Below, one piece after another: positions 19,950 to 29,729 of a stretch of DNA of 64,000 bases. Source of the DNA: Seminavis robusta (taxonomy: Eukaryota; Bacillariophyta; Bacillariophyceae; Naviculales; Naviculaceae); assembly GCA_903772945.1 (NCBI GenBank), contig CAICTM010000004.1:212297-276296 (forward strand), given 5' to 3'. Below the pieces are notes generated by a model. It was not told the origin of the DNA and made no database searches. It saw only the letters and a program-made list of their open reading frames with translations. The first letter of the stretch is position 1. Each line of letters begins with the position of its first letter. A program made the translations under genes and the position numbers.

Positions 19950-21695
19950 TTAGTGTACTCGGCGTACAGCAATAGTGATATCATCTCTGTAGGGAATCCC
20001 TGTCGTGTTGACGAGCCATCGATCGGAAGCAGTGCGGACAAGATCTTCGACTGCGAGCTCCAATGGCGACGCCAATGTTCCCAAGTAGGTGTTTCGGTTC
20101 AGGTACGGACGTGAAAGCCCTTGTGCAATTTCTTCCAGCGGCACGTAGTCGAACATCCCGTCAGTGAGCGACACGGCTAGCAATATCTTGCTATCGTTGT
20201 CGTGTTGGTTGTCGTCATGCGCTGCCAAGGATCCTGATGATGATGGCAACTCCACCACTGTGACGGTTGGCTCTGGAATTACCCCACAATGTTCCAAATC
20301 GTAATCGCCCAGACTCCGGCTCATGGCCAAGGCAAGTCCCGACCCTCCCTCTTTATCTATCGGTTCGGCAACGCGTGCCGTGGAATCATAGAACGGAATG
20401 GGATCAATCACGATACAGCCCGTTTTGACAATCCGTTGTCGTTCTTCGGGCAAGTCTGGTTTGTGTGGCGTTGTGACATGGGTGATATTCACGTGTCGTC
20501 GCTCCATATCGATTTGCACCAGCATGGAACGACTGTCGCCAGTGTTGGCAAAGTAGAGGCGACGACCCAACCGCACCACGGTCGAGGCCGTGCATCCACT
20601 GTCATGAATCAGCGGCCCCTGCCGATGAATGTCCCAAAATGAAGATTGAAGTGCCTGGCGGATTTGTTCGTCCATGGTATTGTCAAGTCGTGTCTCCAAG
20701 GGTATCAATCGATCCAGCAATAGCCCGGGAAGTGTTGCTGCAGCAAAGTCTGCTTTCAAATGGCCTGACAACCCATGTCCATCAAATATGCCCATGAAAA
20801 AGTTGTTGTGCAGAGGATTGTGCCTTTTCTTTGGGTGTTTCTTATGCTTGTGTTTTCTCCCCAAGGAGGTTGGAAAGAGATCTACTAGCAAAGCTCGATC
20901 CTGGTTGTTTTCGTGAGTCCCACCCAAACCTCGTCGGGATATCAGTGCAAAATGATCTCCAGAATGATGGCGCACCGAAAATGATTGATGCGTAATGTTG
21001 TGATTGTGGTGGTTGCGAATGCCGTGGTATCCAGACCGTGTAAAATTGCGTCTTGCTTCGACCAAGATTTTGGGTGTGGGAGGGTACAGGAAAGTGGATG
21101 GATTCATGAGGAAATTTCCCAGGCGATCCAGGTGATTGTCCAGGTCATCCGTCATTGAATTAGTGCTGTTACTGCCTTTGTTGCTTTCTTGACTATTTTC
21201 GCCATCATCCATCCCAAACAAATCCCCTGGATCGGGTAGCATATCCATCAGTGGATCATCGGGAAGTGGTGGGAGGAAATCTGCCAAATCAATGGGTAGG
21301 ACCAAGACACATTCTCGTTCCTCCTCCTCGGCCTTTGATGATGACTGACACCAATCGTAGTTCCAGGATGTCTCGGAAGCGTGTTCTCGTCGCAGCACGG
21401 GTGCCTTTCCTCTTGGTTTCACCAGGCTTCGAAACAAGCGTAGAATTTGCGAAGAAACGGCCAGGAACGCCAATCCCAAGGGTATCATCAAGATTCGATT
21501 GTCTACATTTGGCTCTGCATGCTTTCGCCGTCTCTTTCGCTTGTTATGGCTGCTGGGAAGCTTGGGAGCTACCATTTCCATGCAAGGGGATGCTTTACAA
21601 AGCTTAGCAAAGATACATAGATGAAGGTCTCTCGATCGTTCGAGTGCTGTTCTGTCAACAGATTGGGCATCACTCGCATCTTTTGCTTGGTCCAA
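19950..21695 (-). CDS. membrane-anchored PP2C-type Ser/Thr phosphatase
   Basis: Up to 581 residues; Met39 (codon at 21581) is an equally good start. A basic stretch and one hydrophobic segment (ILMIPLGLAFLAVSSQILRL, near 68-90) anchor the protein. The catalytic part shows the PP2C motifs in order: HENNQDR, FFMGIFDGHG (metal-binding Asp and Gly), SGCTAST, FANTGDSRS, LAMSRSLGD, VSLTDGMFDY (metal-binding Asp) and RDDITIAV near the C-terminus. A Lys/His-rich insert follows the first motif. All metal ligands I can place are present, so it should be active on phospho-Ser/Thr with Mn2+/Mg2+. It converges with the SDE2 gene (75 bp gap) and diverges from the gene at 21868. Confidence 0.9.
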   Translation of the reverse strand: MDQAKDASDAQSVDRTALERSRDLHLCIFAKLCKASPCMEMVAPKLPSSHNKRKRRRKHAEPNVDNRILMIPLGLAFLAVSSQILRLFRSLVKPRGKAPVLRREHASETSWNYDWCQSSSKAEEEERECVLVLPIDLADFLPPLPDDPLMDMLPDPGDLFGMDDGENSQESNKGSNSTNSMTDDLDNHLDRLGNFLMNPSTFLYPPTPKILVEARRNFTRSGYHGIRNHHNHNITHQSFSVRHHSGDHFALISRRGLGGTHENNQDRALLVDLFPTSLGRKHKHKKHPKKRHNPLHNNFFMGIFDGHGLSGHLKADFAAATLPGLLLDRLIPLETRLDNTMDEQIRQALQSSFWDIHRQGPLIHDSGCTASTVVRLGRRLYFANTGDSRSMLVQIDMERRHVNITHVTTPHKPDLPEERQRIVKTGCIVIDPIPFYDSTARVAEPIDKEGGSGLALAMSRSLGDYDLEHCGVIPEPTVTVVELPSSSGSLAAHDDNQHDNDSKILLAVSLTDGMFDYVPLEEIAQGLSRPYLNRNTYLGTLASPLELAVEDLVRTASDRWLVNTTGIPYRDDITIAVRRVH

Positions 21696-21867
21696 TTAGC
21701 CGGCTCAGCTGTAACCATTCTACTAGTAAAGCTCTAACTCTACTGCAGGTTTCGTACACATCAAGACGTTGACGATGACGGCCACACAAACACTCAACCA
21801 CACAACCCTTCACCGCCCGCTGCTGCAATAGCTAGTTATCCTGTTGTGAACGTAACCAGAGGCAATC

Positions 21868-22446
21868 ATGGCCCGCGGAAAATTCAACAAACGAGGTGGT
21901 GGTCCCCGTTTGGACGCCGAGAATGCCGACGAGATTGAACAGCGCAATGCCCGTTTAGCCGAATTGGAAGAACGGCGTACCCAACGTCGAGCCGAAGAAG
22001 AGGAAGACGAGGACGAAGAAGGCGGCGGCGGCGATGAAGGAGCGGCTGCCGAGCAGAGCGGCGAGGCAACCAGTACTCCCGCAGCCAAGCCCAAACCAGA
22101 AAAGGCTGCACCCGTCACTACCGCTGAAGACCACAAGCGCAACATGGCCAAATTGGCCGAGGTGAAAAAGCGTCGTGAAGTGGCCGAAGCCAAGCGAAAG
22201 GCAGAAACCGAAGCGGCCGAACAAGCCGAAGAAGATCGGAAAAAACAGGCGGCCGCAGTGACAGGGGATGACGGCAAGAAAAAGAAGAAAGAAAAGGAAG
22301 TCAAGATTCCAAAATTGGATAAAATACAAATCAAGAAAATGAAACCAGCCCAAATGAAAGAAGCACTCAAATTGAGGGGCTTGGAAATTCAAGGAAATGC
22401 AAAGGCGCTGACAGACCGTCTTTTGAAGTACGAGGCAGCTCGCTAA
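21868..22446 (+). CDS. PDAP1-like SAP-domain protein
   Basis: 192 residues, highly charged. The N-terminus (MARGKFNKRGGGPRL) is a basic Gly-rich patch like that of PDAP1/HASP28 phosphoproteins; an acidic stretch and Lys/Glu/Ala helices follow. The last 45 residues form a SAP motif (IKKMKPAQMKEALKLRGLEI then QGNAKALTDRLLKYE), a two-helix DNA/RNA-binding module. Probably nuclear, by the SAP motif and basic patches. The start at 21868 is 172 bp from the divergent PP2C start. Confidence 0.75.
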   Translation: MARGKFNKRGGGPRLDAENADEIEQRNARLAELEERRTQRRAEEEEDEDEEGGGGDEGAAAEQSGEATSTPAAKPKPEKAAPVTTAEDHKRNMAKLAEVKKRREVAEAKRKAETEAAEQAEEDRKKQAAAVTGDDGKKKKKEKEVKIPKLDKIQIKKMKPAQMKEALKLRGLEIQGNAKALTDRLLKYEAAR

Positions 22447-23193
22447 ATCAAAAGTTGGAGACAATTCTAAGAGGAAAATGTGCAATAAGCAAAAGCAGTT
22501 CAATTCGTGATTGCAGCCGTCCGTCTCCTTTAGAATGTATTGAGTATTGTAGTCTTGGCAATGCCGGCACTCAATTGTTCCATACATGTATTGTTGGAGA
22601 CAAAGACGAATGACTCAGTTACATCGCGTTTGATTAATTTCTCGATCACTCATGATGATGGTGCTTGAAGCCGGTACTGGTACCACCGGCGTTGGGTGTG
22701 CTCTACCTACCGGTAGTGTCTATGTTGTGGCTGCTACCAGTAGTTGTGCTATTGCTGGCTTTTGTGTGTAACCTACCACCCGTGGTCCTTGCCTCGGCAC
22801 TGGAGTTTTCTTTGGAGGCAGCCTGCGGAAGTTCATGAGTGGTATGGTACTATCAGCCCTGAACTCTGCTTCCTGAAACAGTTTCAAGTTCAGCTCGTGA
22901 CGGAAGTTCTCACCAACTATTATCCTGCGATAACCAAGTGCCAATGGTAGCTTTTCGGCACGCCCATGGGCTGTATGGCACGAACTGGCAGCTTCGGAAC
23001 ACACTCTCCATGTGCAGCAAGCGGTTGAGTGACAGGTACCTGTACGGGTGGTACCTGGTACCTGAACTCGTCCGGACCGGTAGCATTTGCACTCGCGTGC
23101 ACTGAATCTTTCTGCCGTTGCAAATAAGGCATGCATGCAGATAGACTATCGGTAGGCACGCCCGTTAACTCGTTGTAGCCTGGAAACTCAGGC
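22447..23193. other. intergenic, word-rich, no gene seen
   Basis: GGTACC/ACCGGT clusters near 22672-22720 and 23035-23085. The minus-strand frames here lack protein character. Confidence 0.6.
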
Positions 23194-25108
23194 TTGTTAC
23201 GGTACCGTTATACTTGCAGGTTGCGGGTATGGTACGTTCTGGTACATGTACTATACTTTTGGCAAATTGAGTTTTATCTGTTGAGTGAGGGTCGGGCGCG
23301 GCACGAAGCTCGCTCATTGCGCAACTATACAAGTCTTGAATTGAAGCAATCAAACCATACATGGTACTTGCTGCCAACCATTCTTCAATTGAGAGCAAAA
23401 AACCATCATATCTGTATCTCATTTCCGTTCTTTCCGAGGGAGAACATTTACCTCCTCTCCGTTCTGTTGTTGCTCGCCTCTACTGTCGTTTTGCTTGGTT
23501 ACCCGTACTATGAAAGGGACGGCTTGCCGCAATACAATTCAAGCTCGGGCGCTTCAGGATCATCTCACCAACCGAGGTTTGGGCGCTCGCTGACCAGGGA
23601 CGGGTATGTACCTGTAGGAAATGTAATACGTGGAGATAGAGCCTATGAAATTATTGGTATTGCATTGGCAATGAATGGCGACGGAAGCTTGGTTGCTGTT
23701 GGCGGCCTGTACTTCGTGGAAGTCTACGAAATCAATGGTGCCACTTGGACTTTGAAAGGATCTCGCATCCAGCTCCCCAACAGCGGAGACAATGTGTTGT
23801 TGGCTCTTGACATGTCGTCCGATGGCCAATTCTAAGCGGTTGGCTCACGGTTGGATGACATGACTGGTGAGGATAGTGGATTGGTGAGAGTCTACCGATT
23901 CAATTCAACTGATTGGGATCAGAGAGGGTGGGACCTGAACCCGGAAGTCGCAGGAGCCCGGTTTGGGACAAGTAAGTGTCGCCATTTCAGATGACGGGGT
24001 CCTTCTTCTTGTTGGTGCGGGCGAGGCAAATGGTGGTGCTGGGGCAGCTTACTACTACAAATTTGACTCCACAAGTGGTAACTACATCAATCAAGATGAA
24101 CTCGGCCGAACGTTAGTTGACGGCGCAACCATTATTACCTTCCGAAGCTTCGGTTCATCCGTGGCAATGGCCCGTGATGGTAGTAGTGTTATCGTTGGAG
24201 CTCCCGCCAGTTCTGGCGATTTGTTTACTGGCGAAGCTTACGTTTTCGATCTCGTGAATGACTTCTTCTATTCTGTCGTTGGGCGGTCGCTAGAGGGAGA
24301 GGGTAACGGTGATGGGTTTGGAGAAGCAGTGGCCATGAACAGCGCGGGAGACATTTTTGCTGTAGGAGGTCCCAACAATGATGGAGTCAATGGTCTCTCA
24401 ACTGGGAGTGTGCGGGTCTTTCAGCGAACTTCCCTTGGTGCAGGTTTTGTGCAATTGGGAGAGTACGTAAGGTGTTTGAAGAACGCGACTCCGTCTCGAT
24501 GAACCTCCTCATGCATGCATGTGCTCTTCTTCTCTTTTCTTGTCACTCATCTCGATATATTGTACCAATGAAGGGATATCGACGGTGAAGGCATACTCGA
24601 TTCTTTTGGCTTTGCCATAGCCCTTTCGGCTGATGGCTACAAAATCGTTATTGGGGCCCTTTTTCACGATGGTGCCACAGGTGTGGATAGTGGTCATGCA
24701 ATGATCTTTCAATACGATTTCACTCTAGGCGACTGGGCCCCCCAGCAGATCAGTAGGAGTATTGGAACTGAGCTAGAAGGAGAAGTGGCAGGAGACAACT
24801 ATGGGTACCAGGTTGCCATTTCTGACGCTGGAGATCGAATAGTTGTCAGCGCTCGCCGCAATGGCAATGTCGCCACGTTCAATGGGGCAGCTTATGTTTA
24901 TGGCCAGACCGAGTTCCCTACTTTCTCACCAATCACCAATCCCTTGCCAGAGGTCAGCGATCTCTCCCTGTCTTCAACCTCTGCAGGTTTTGCCAGTCGC
25001 TTAGCTGCCCTGTGGCAATCAATCACTGAAAGAACCTCGGACTGCATTGAAACATACTTGGTGGTTGAAACACACCACGAACTTTACAACCCAGACCTAT
25101 TCCACTAA
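23194..25108 (+). pseudogene. broken beta-propeller membrane protein
   Basis: One membrane segment (IYLLSVLLLLASTVVLLGY, around 23446-23502) precedes repeats of the form VAMNxxGxxxAVGGP...V and VAISDxGxxxVVGA, as in FG-GAP/WD-like propellers. Two lesions are visible: an in-frame TAA at 23833-23835, where the sequence reads GQF-stop-AVGSRLDD, and a frameshift near 23960, after which the reading resumes as SVAISDDGVLLLVGAGEANG. An intron at 24463-24573 (GTACGT...AAG, phase 2) joins LGE to DIDGEGILDSFG. The C-terminus stops just after a PTFSPITNPLP stretch, where relatives continue into a Pro/Ser stalk. Compare the intact gene at 52199-54163. Confidence 0.7.
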
Positions 25109-26080
25109 TCCGGTTCATCTATCTCTATTCGAGATTCAGGCTTGGCGTACGATACCTGGTACCATTGCCCAAGGTGCCGCTCCGGCTGAATTCAGGTGTC
25201 GAGTGTCGAGCTTTAGACCACTCAGAGCTCAGATACCGGAAACCGGAAGCAAAGCGATCCAACAGGTTTACAGCCTGCGCGCTGTTGGTGCAAGGTACCG
25301 GTACCGGTTTATGCGTCACTCATACTTAAGATAAAATGGTTCAAGATACTGGACCAAGTACTAGCTAGTACTCAAATTTTCAAAGATGAAAGATAGCCTA
25401 CAAGACAGTCAGGTTGCCCAAACCAGATAAGCTACAAGTACTAAAGTCTCATTTACAAAGAAATACTTTACTACATGTATGTGGGGAGTGAGGGCAGCTA
25501 GCATTCGCTATCTCCCACATCACCATCTACATGTACATCCATCCAAGTCCAACTTGGGCAGCCTCCAATTTTGGCTTTGCACCTTTTTTTCTTCTCGGGC
25601 TTTGGTGATGGCTCCTCACACTGTCTGAGGGAATGGTTTGTATTAGGGTATGTGATGAAAGCTGTTAGTGGCTATCATTTACCAAAGATACTGAGATTGG
25701 GCTGCTTGTAAGCTAATACTCGGTGTGGATCTGTTAATTAATTAAAATAAGATATTTCTACTCAAAATATTGCATCTAATAGCCAAGGTGAGCGTGTATA
25801 CCGGTATATCGTGAAGCTACCTGTGCTCCTGTGCTGCTTTTGTGCTGGTCGCGCTGAAGACCACACATAAGCAGGAACGACGGCACGAGCTGAGCTGTCT
25901 TCGGCGGGAATCGATGTTGCATGCTGCCAAGTCGGGGTAGGTGGGAGTACACGATGTTCCAAGTGCCGTACATGTAGGTTATGCGTGGTACCGTGAAGTA
26001 CCGGGTGGTGGTACGTTCTACAGGACGTGACCAATGGATCTTACGCAGCTACCGTACCGGTACTGGGATCGAATGATTCG
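25109..26080. other. intergenic, no gene seen
   Basis: Contains GTAC/ACCGGT words near 25290-25310 and 26040-26060. No coding signal. Confidence 0.55.
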
Positions 26081-26983
26081 ATTCGATTCAATCCCATGTA
26101 ACATCCGCGAAATCGAAACCTGCATTTGGTCACACTTCACGCTGTTTCCCAGAGAACTGCAACGACGGAACATCTCATAAAATCGAAAACAAGCTCAGCA
26201 AACCAGCAACCAACAAGAACCAAAAACCAGCAATACAAGTATACAGTCATTTCTTACGCTTACAAGCACATAATACAGATTCCAAAAACAACAAACACTA
26301 TCATGCAATCTCATTCCGAATATTCATTCATCGACAGAACAAAGCCGGAACTGCCTCGACAAGCAGGAAAGCTGCAAATATATGGAAAAGAAGACATTTC
26401 TTCTCCTATCAATATGGAGCCCCACCATGACGAATCAGCCTGGAAATGCCCTGTGACCGAGTTGTTACAAGAAACACTACCAAGACACCACAAGGAGAAG
26501 ATGGCCGAGCTGCAAGAAAAGCTAGCCAAGCTTCATTCGAAATTGAATGCACTAGGCTCCAAGGTTGATCTTGTCCAGCAGCCGGATCTTGTCCAGCAGC
26601 CGAAACAACGGGAGGCCGAAGATTTCACAAGCATCGAGTTTTTGATCCGTAAAGCTTATCTGTCAACCATTTTTGAATGCGAAGATGAAGGAGAAAAGGA
26701 AGTGAGAGCAATTGTATAGTTTATGGCTGTACAGCCAGCTTACGAGTTTATGAGAACTGGTAGTATAGCAACAAAACATAAAGTCAATCGTTGCTTGTAA
26801 TAATAGAGAACAAAGATTACTAAAATTGGGCAACCACAACCTCAGACAGCTTCCAGGCTCTTTGCTACGCTACAGTAGGGCTACGGTGGTACTGACTCAT
26901 TTGCACCAATATCCTTCTCGATGTACAGTGCTGTATCAGCTAGCTGAATGTAATAGTCCAGCCTGCTGATGAGATCCACCGTA
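26080..26983 (+). repeat. segmental duplication, copy 1
   Basis: About 0.9 kb shared with 27940-28881: a GATTCGATTCGATTC word, a 5' UTR rich in AACCAGCAACCAACAAGAACC, the small CDS, and a 3' region ending at GAGATCCACCGTA. The copies have diverged by substitutions and short indels. Confidence 0.8.
26303..26719 (+). CDS. small coiled-coil protein, duplicated locus copy 1
   Basis: 138 residues (MQSHSEYSFIDRTKPELPR...). The middle is helical (HHKEKMAELQEKLAKLHSKL) and followed by a duplicated DLVQQP, then EAEDFTSIEFLIRKAYLSTI. No known domain recognised. The ATG at 26303 aligns with that of the paralogue at 28119. The C-terminus (GEKEVRAIV) reads through the point where the paralogue stops, because of a small indel. 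Conservation of the coding part between the duplicates is the main support. Confidence 0.6.
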   Translation: MQSHSEYSFIDRTKPELPRQAGKLQIYGKEDISSPINMEPHHDESAWKCPVTELLQETLPRHHKEKMAELQEKLAKLHSKLNALGSKVDLVQQPDLVQQPKQREAEDFTSIEFLIRKAYLSTIFECEDEGEKEVRAIV

Positions 26984-27155
26984 GACTACCCATCTAGGTT
27001 GGCTGGGCTGAGCCGCCATCGCCTCTCCCAAAACTCACCCGGTCGCGCTGAAGCCAGCAGGAAAGACGGAACGACCTATAAGCCGTCTTCGGCTGGAATC
27101 AAATCGAATGTGATCGAATGATAGCTCTCAACGGATGTAGGGCCCTTGTGAATTT

Positions 27156-27250
27156 TGTTTGTCTGTGTGTTTGTGTGTTTGTGTGTTTGTGTGTTTGTGT
27201 GTTTGTGTGTTTGTGTGTTTGTGTGTTTGTGTGTTTGTGTGTTTGTGTGT
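27156..27250 (+). repeat. (GTGTGTTT)n octamer microsatellite
   Basis: About eleven units of an 8 bp repeat with very little variation, between the two copies of the duplicated locus. Confidence 0.9.
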
Positions 27251-27480
27251 CACACTGTTTAGCCTTAACCCTAATAGAGGTAGACTACCAAAAGAGAAAC
27301 AGATGGCTGGCTAGAGCTAGGTCTTCAGCTGCAGCAGCTAGCCACTGCCAATCAAAATCAAACTCGTTGAGGGCTCGTGCCTTCGGCAGCTTGAATTCAT
27401 CAGACAATCGATGTTGAATCGTTGCATCGTTGCATTGTTGCATCCTGTCGAGGTTGAGTGGCTGCCGGTGGTCTGGACCA

Positions 27481-27877
27481 GGACCCTCCGACGGTTTTCA
27501 CACAGGATTTAAAAAATCTTTAAATTGACACGACTGAATGACCGTTTAAAACAATCCCTTAAACAATCCCTTAACTCATCAACTATCCCTTAAACAATCC
27601 CTTAAAGAAACAATCCCTTAAAACAACCCTCTAAATCTTGGACTATCCCCTAAACAATCCCTTAACGCCAAATGGACATACCATAGAACTATCCCCTATT
27701 TCTTCAACTATCCCCTAAACATTCCCTTAAATAAACAATCCCTTAACAACAATCCTATAAATCTTTGACTATCCCTTAAACAATCCCTTAAAAGAAACAA
27801 TCCCTTAATTGTGCTGGTCAAGTTTTTGTTAGTCGTGGAAGCTTTTTAAATCCTGAGTGAAAACCGTCGGACGGTCC
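27481..27877. mobile_element. 397 bp inverted-repeat element with TCCCTTAA word array (copy B)
   Basis: The ends match those of element A: GGACC[C/G]TCCGACGG, then TTTTCACnCAGGATTT, an A-run, and an inner CACGACT block. The interior holds about 16 words, mostly CAATCCCTTAA or CTATCCCTTAA, on the same strand as in copy A; one word keeps the CAACCC form. The spacing segments AAATAAACAA and CTTAACAACAA occur in both copies, so the arrays are homologous. It lies directly upstream of the second copy of the duplicated small gene. No ORF or target-site duplication seen. Confidence 0.75.
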
Positions 27878-27939
27878 AGTACCACCACCTGTACTTTTGG
27901 CAAGGTGCGTGGTTTCCCGTGACCCCATGGCACGGATCT

Positions 27940-28881
27940 TTTGATTCGATTCGATTCTATCTTTTGGGAACCGCGACAACCTCTTCATAAAATTGAACAA
28001 GCCAGCAACCCAGCAACCAGCAACCAACAACCAACAAGAACCAAAAACCAGCAATACCAATACAGCCATATCGTATGGCTACAAGCCCAAAATACAGATT
28101 CCTACAACACGAAACAACATGCCATCTCATTCCGAATATCCGTTGATCGACAGAACAAAGCCCGAACTGCCTCGGCAAACAGGAAAGCTACATATAGATG
28201 AAATACAAGGGGACTCGCGAACTGACATTTCTTCTCCCGGGGATATGGAACCCCGCCACGACGAATCAACCTGGAAATGCCTTGTGACCGAGTTGTTGCA
28301 AGAAAAGCTACCAAGACACCACAAGGAGAAGATAGGGGAGCTGCAAGAAAAGGTAGCCAAGCTTCATTCGAAACAGCTAGCCAAGCTTCATTCGAAACTG
28401 CATGCACTACATGTAGGACCCAAGGTTGATCCCCAGCAGCCGGATCTTGTCCAGCAGCCGGAACAACGGGAGGCCGAAGATTTTGCAAGCATCGAGTTTT
28501 TGGTCCGTAAAGCTTATCTGTCAACCGTTTTTGAATGTGAAGATGAAGGAGAAAGCCAAAGGAAGTGAGAGCAATTGTATAGAGTACGGATGTACATCCA
28601 GCTTAGGAAATTTGTGAGAGCTTGTTATAGCAACAACAAAAAAGTCTCTCGTTGCTTGTATCATAATAAAGATAACTATAATTGGGCAACGGGCAACCAC
28701 AAAATCGTCATGTAAAAGGGAGTTGCCTCAGAAAGCTTCCAGGCTCTTTGCTACATAGTAGTTGCACTGACTCAATTGCACCCATCTCCTGCTCGATACA
28801 GGTACCTGTGTCAGCTACCTGTAAAGATGTAGCTGATGTAATAGTCTACTCTAGTTGCTATCATAACTGAGATCCACCGTA
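27940..28881 (+). repeat. segmental duplication, copy 2
   Basis: Counterpart of 26080-26983. It differs by short tandem duplications, including a repeated AGCCAAGCTTCATTCGAAA block inside the CDS near 28356-28400. Confidence 0.8.
28119..28568 (+). CDS. small coiled-coil protein, duplicated locus copy 2
   Basis: 149 residues, paralogue of the protein at 26303. It has an extra DEIQGDSRT segment near residue 30 and a tandem AKLHSK repeat near residue 80-95. It ends GESQRK at a TGA lying in a GAAGTGAGAGCAATTGTATAG context shared with copy 1, where the same bases are read in another frame. No domain recognised. Confidence 0.6.
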   Translation: MPSHSEYPLIDRTKPELPRQTGKLHIDEIQGDSRTDISSPGDMEPRHDESTWKCLVTELLQEKLPRHHKEKIGELQEKVAKLHSKQLAKLHSKLHALHVGPKVDPQQPDLVQQPEQREAEDFASIEFLVRKAYLSTVFECEDEGESQRK

Positions 28882-29729
28882 CCGGTACAGTGGACTGTTG
28901 CCCCACCGCCACCGCTCCCAAATGAATAAGTTCGAACGTTCTGGTGGCAGTCCAAAGCGTGACACAAAAAAGTGATCCCGCCAAATCTCAATAAATTTGG
29001 CTCTGCCGCCTTGGCGGGTGGTCACCAGGTGCTATCGTACATGTAGTGTTTTTCTGCGTTCAGCCGAAACATTTCTGTTCGTCGCCATCCAAGCATTTAC
29101 AACAGCTTTAGCAGGACAGCTCAAGGCTCCCTTGATCCTTGATATCAGGTACCACCTTTCAATAAGCTCTTCTTGGTTGAATGTGAACTAGTTGTTGTCC
29201 AGCTCTTGGCGTGTGAATTGCATCCGCTCCTTCAAGATAATCACAGCAGCATATATTGAATTCCGGTATCACGGCTATCTTTCTAGCAGAACCGAACTCT
29301 TTCTGCCACCCACAAGTGCCTTGATTATAGCGCCTACAGCAAGCCAAGACGATTCATTCCCAGGGTGGATATCTATCTCATTATCTGGATTGGAATTAAC
29401 TGCTCAGCTCTGAATATCCGACGGCTCATAAGGTACCTCGAGTGCTACCATACCTATCATTCCACACAAACGCACCTCCAAGCGATTCGTCGAACTACAG
29501 CGAAAGGAACCGGGTCTACTCTGTTCATCAGCGTACAGAGAACTGAGAGTTGCTTCTCTTGTTGTGGAGCCAACCAAGGGATCAAGGCCTGATTGAAGGA
29601 GGATCTCTGGAGAGTTAAGTGCTGCCAACAATACAATACAATACAAGCACAGGAAGAACCGCTGGAACGCTATTGAAGCTATTTCATTGATAAGATCGAC
29701 AATCTGCACACTACAGAATATACACAACA
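28882..29729. other. intergenic and 5' leader, no gene seen
   Basis: A small hairpin-prone stretch near 28977-29020 (GCCAAAT...ATTTGGC). The last 60-100 bp are the probable leader of the transporter at 29730. Confidence 0.5.
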
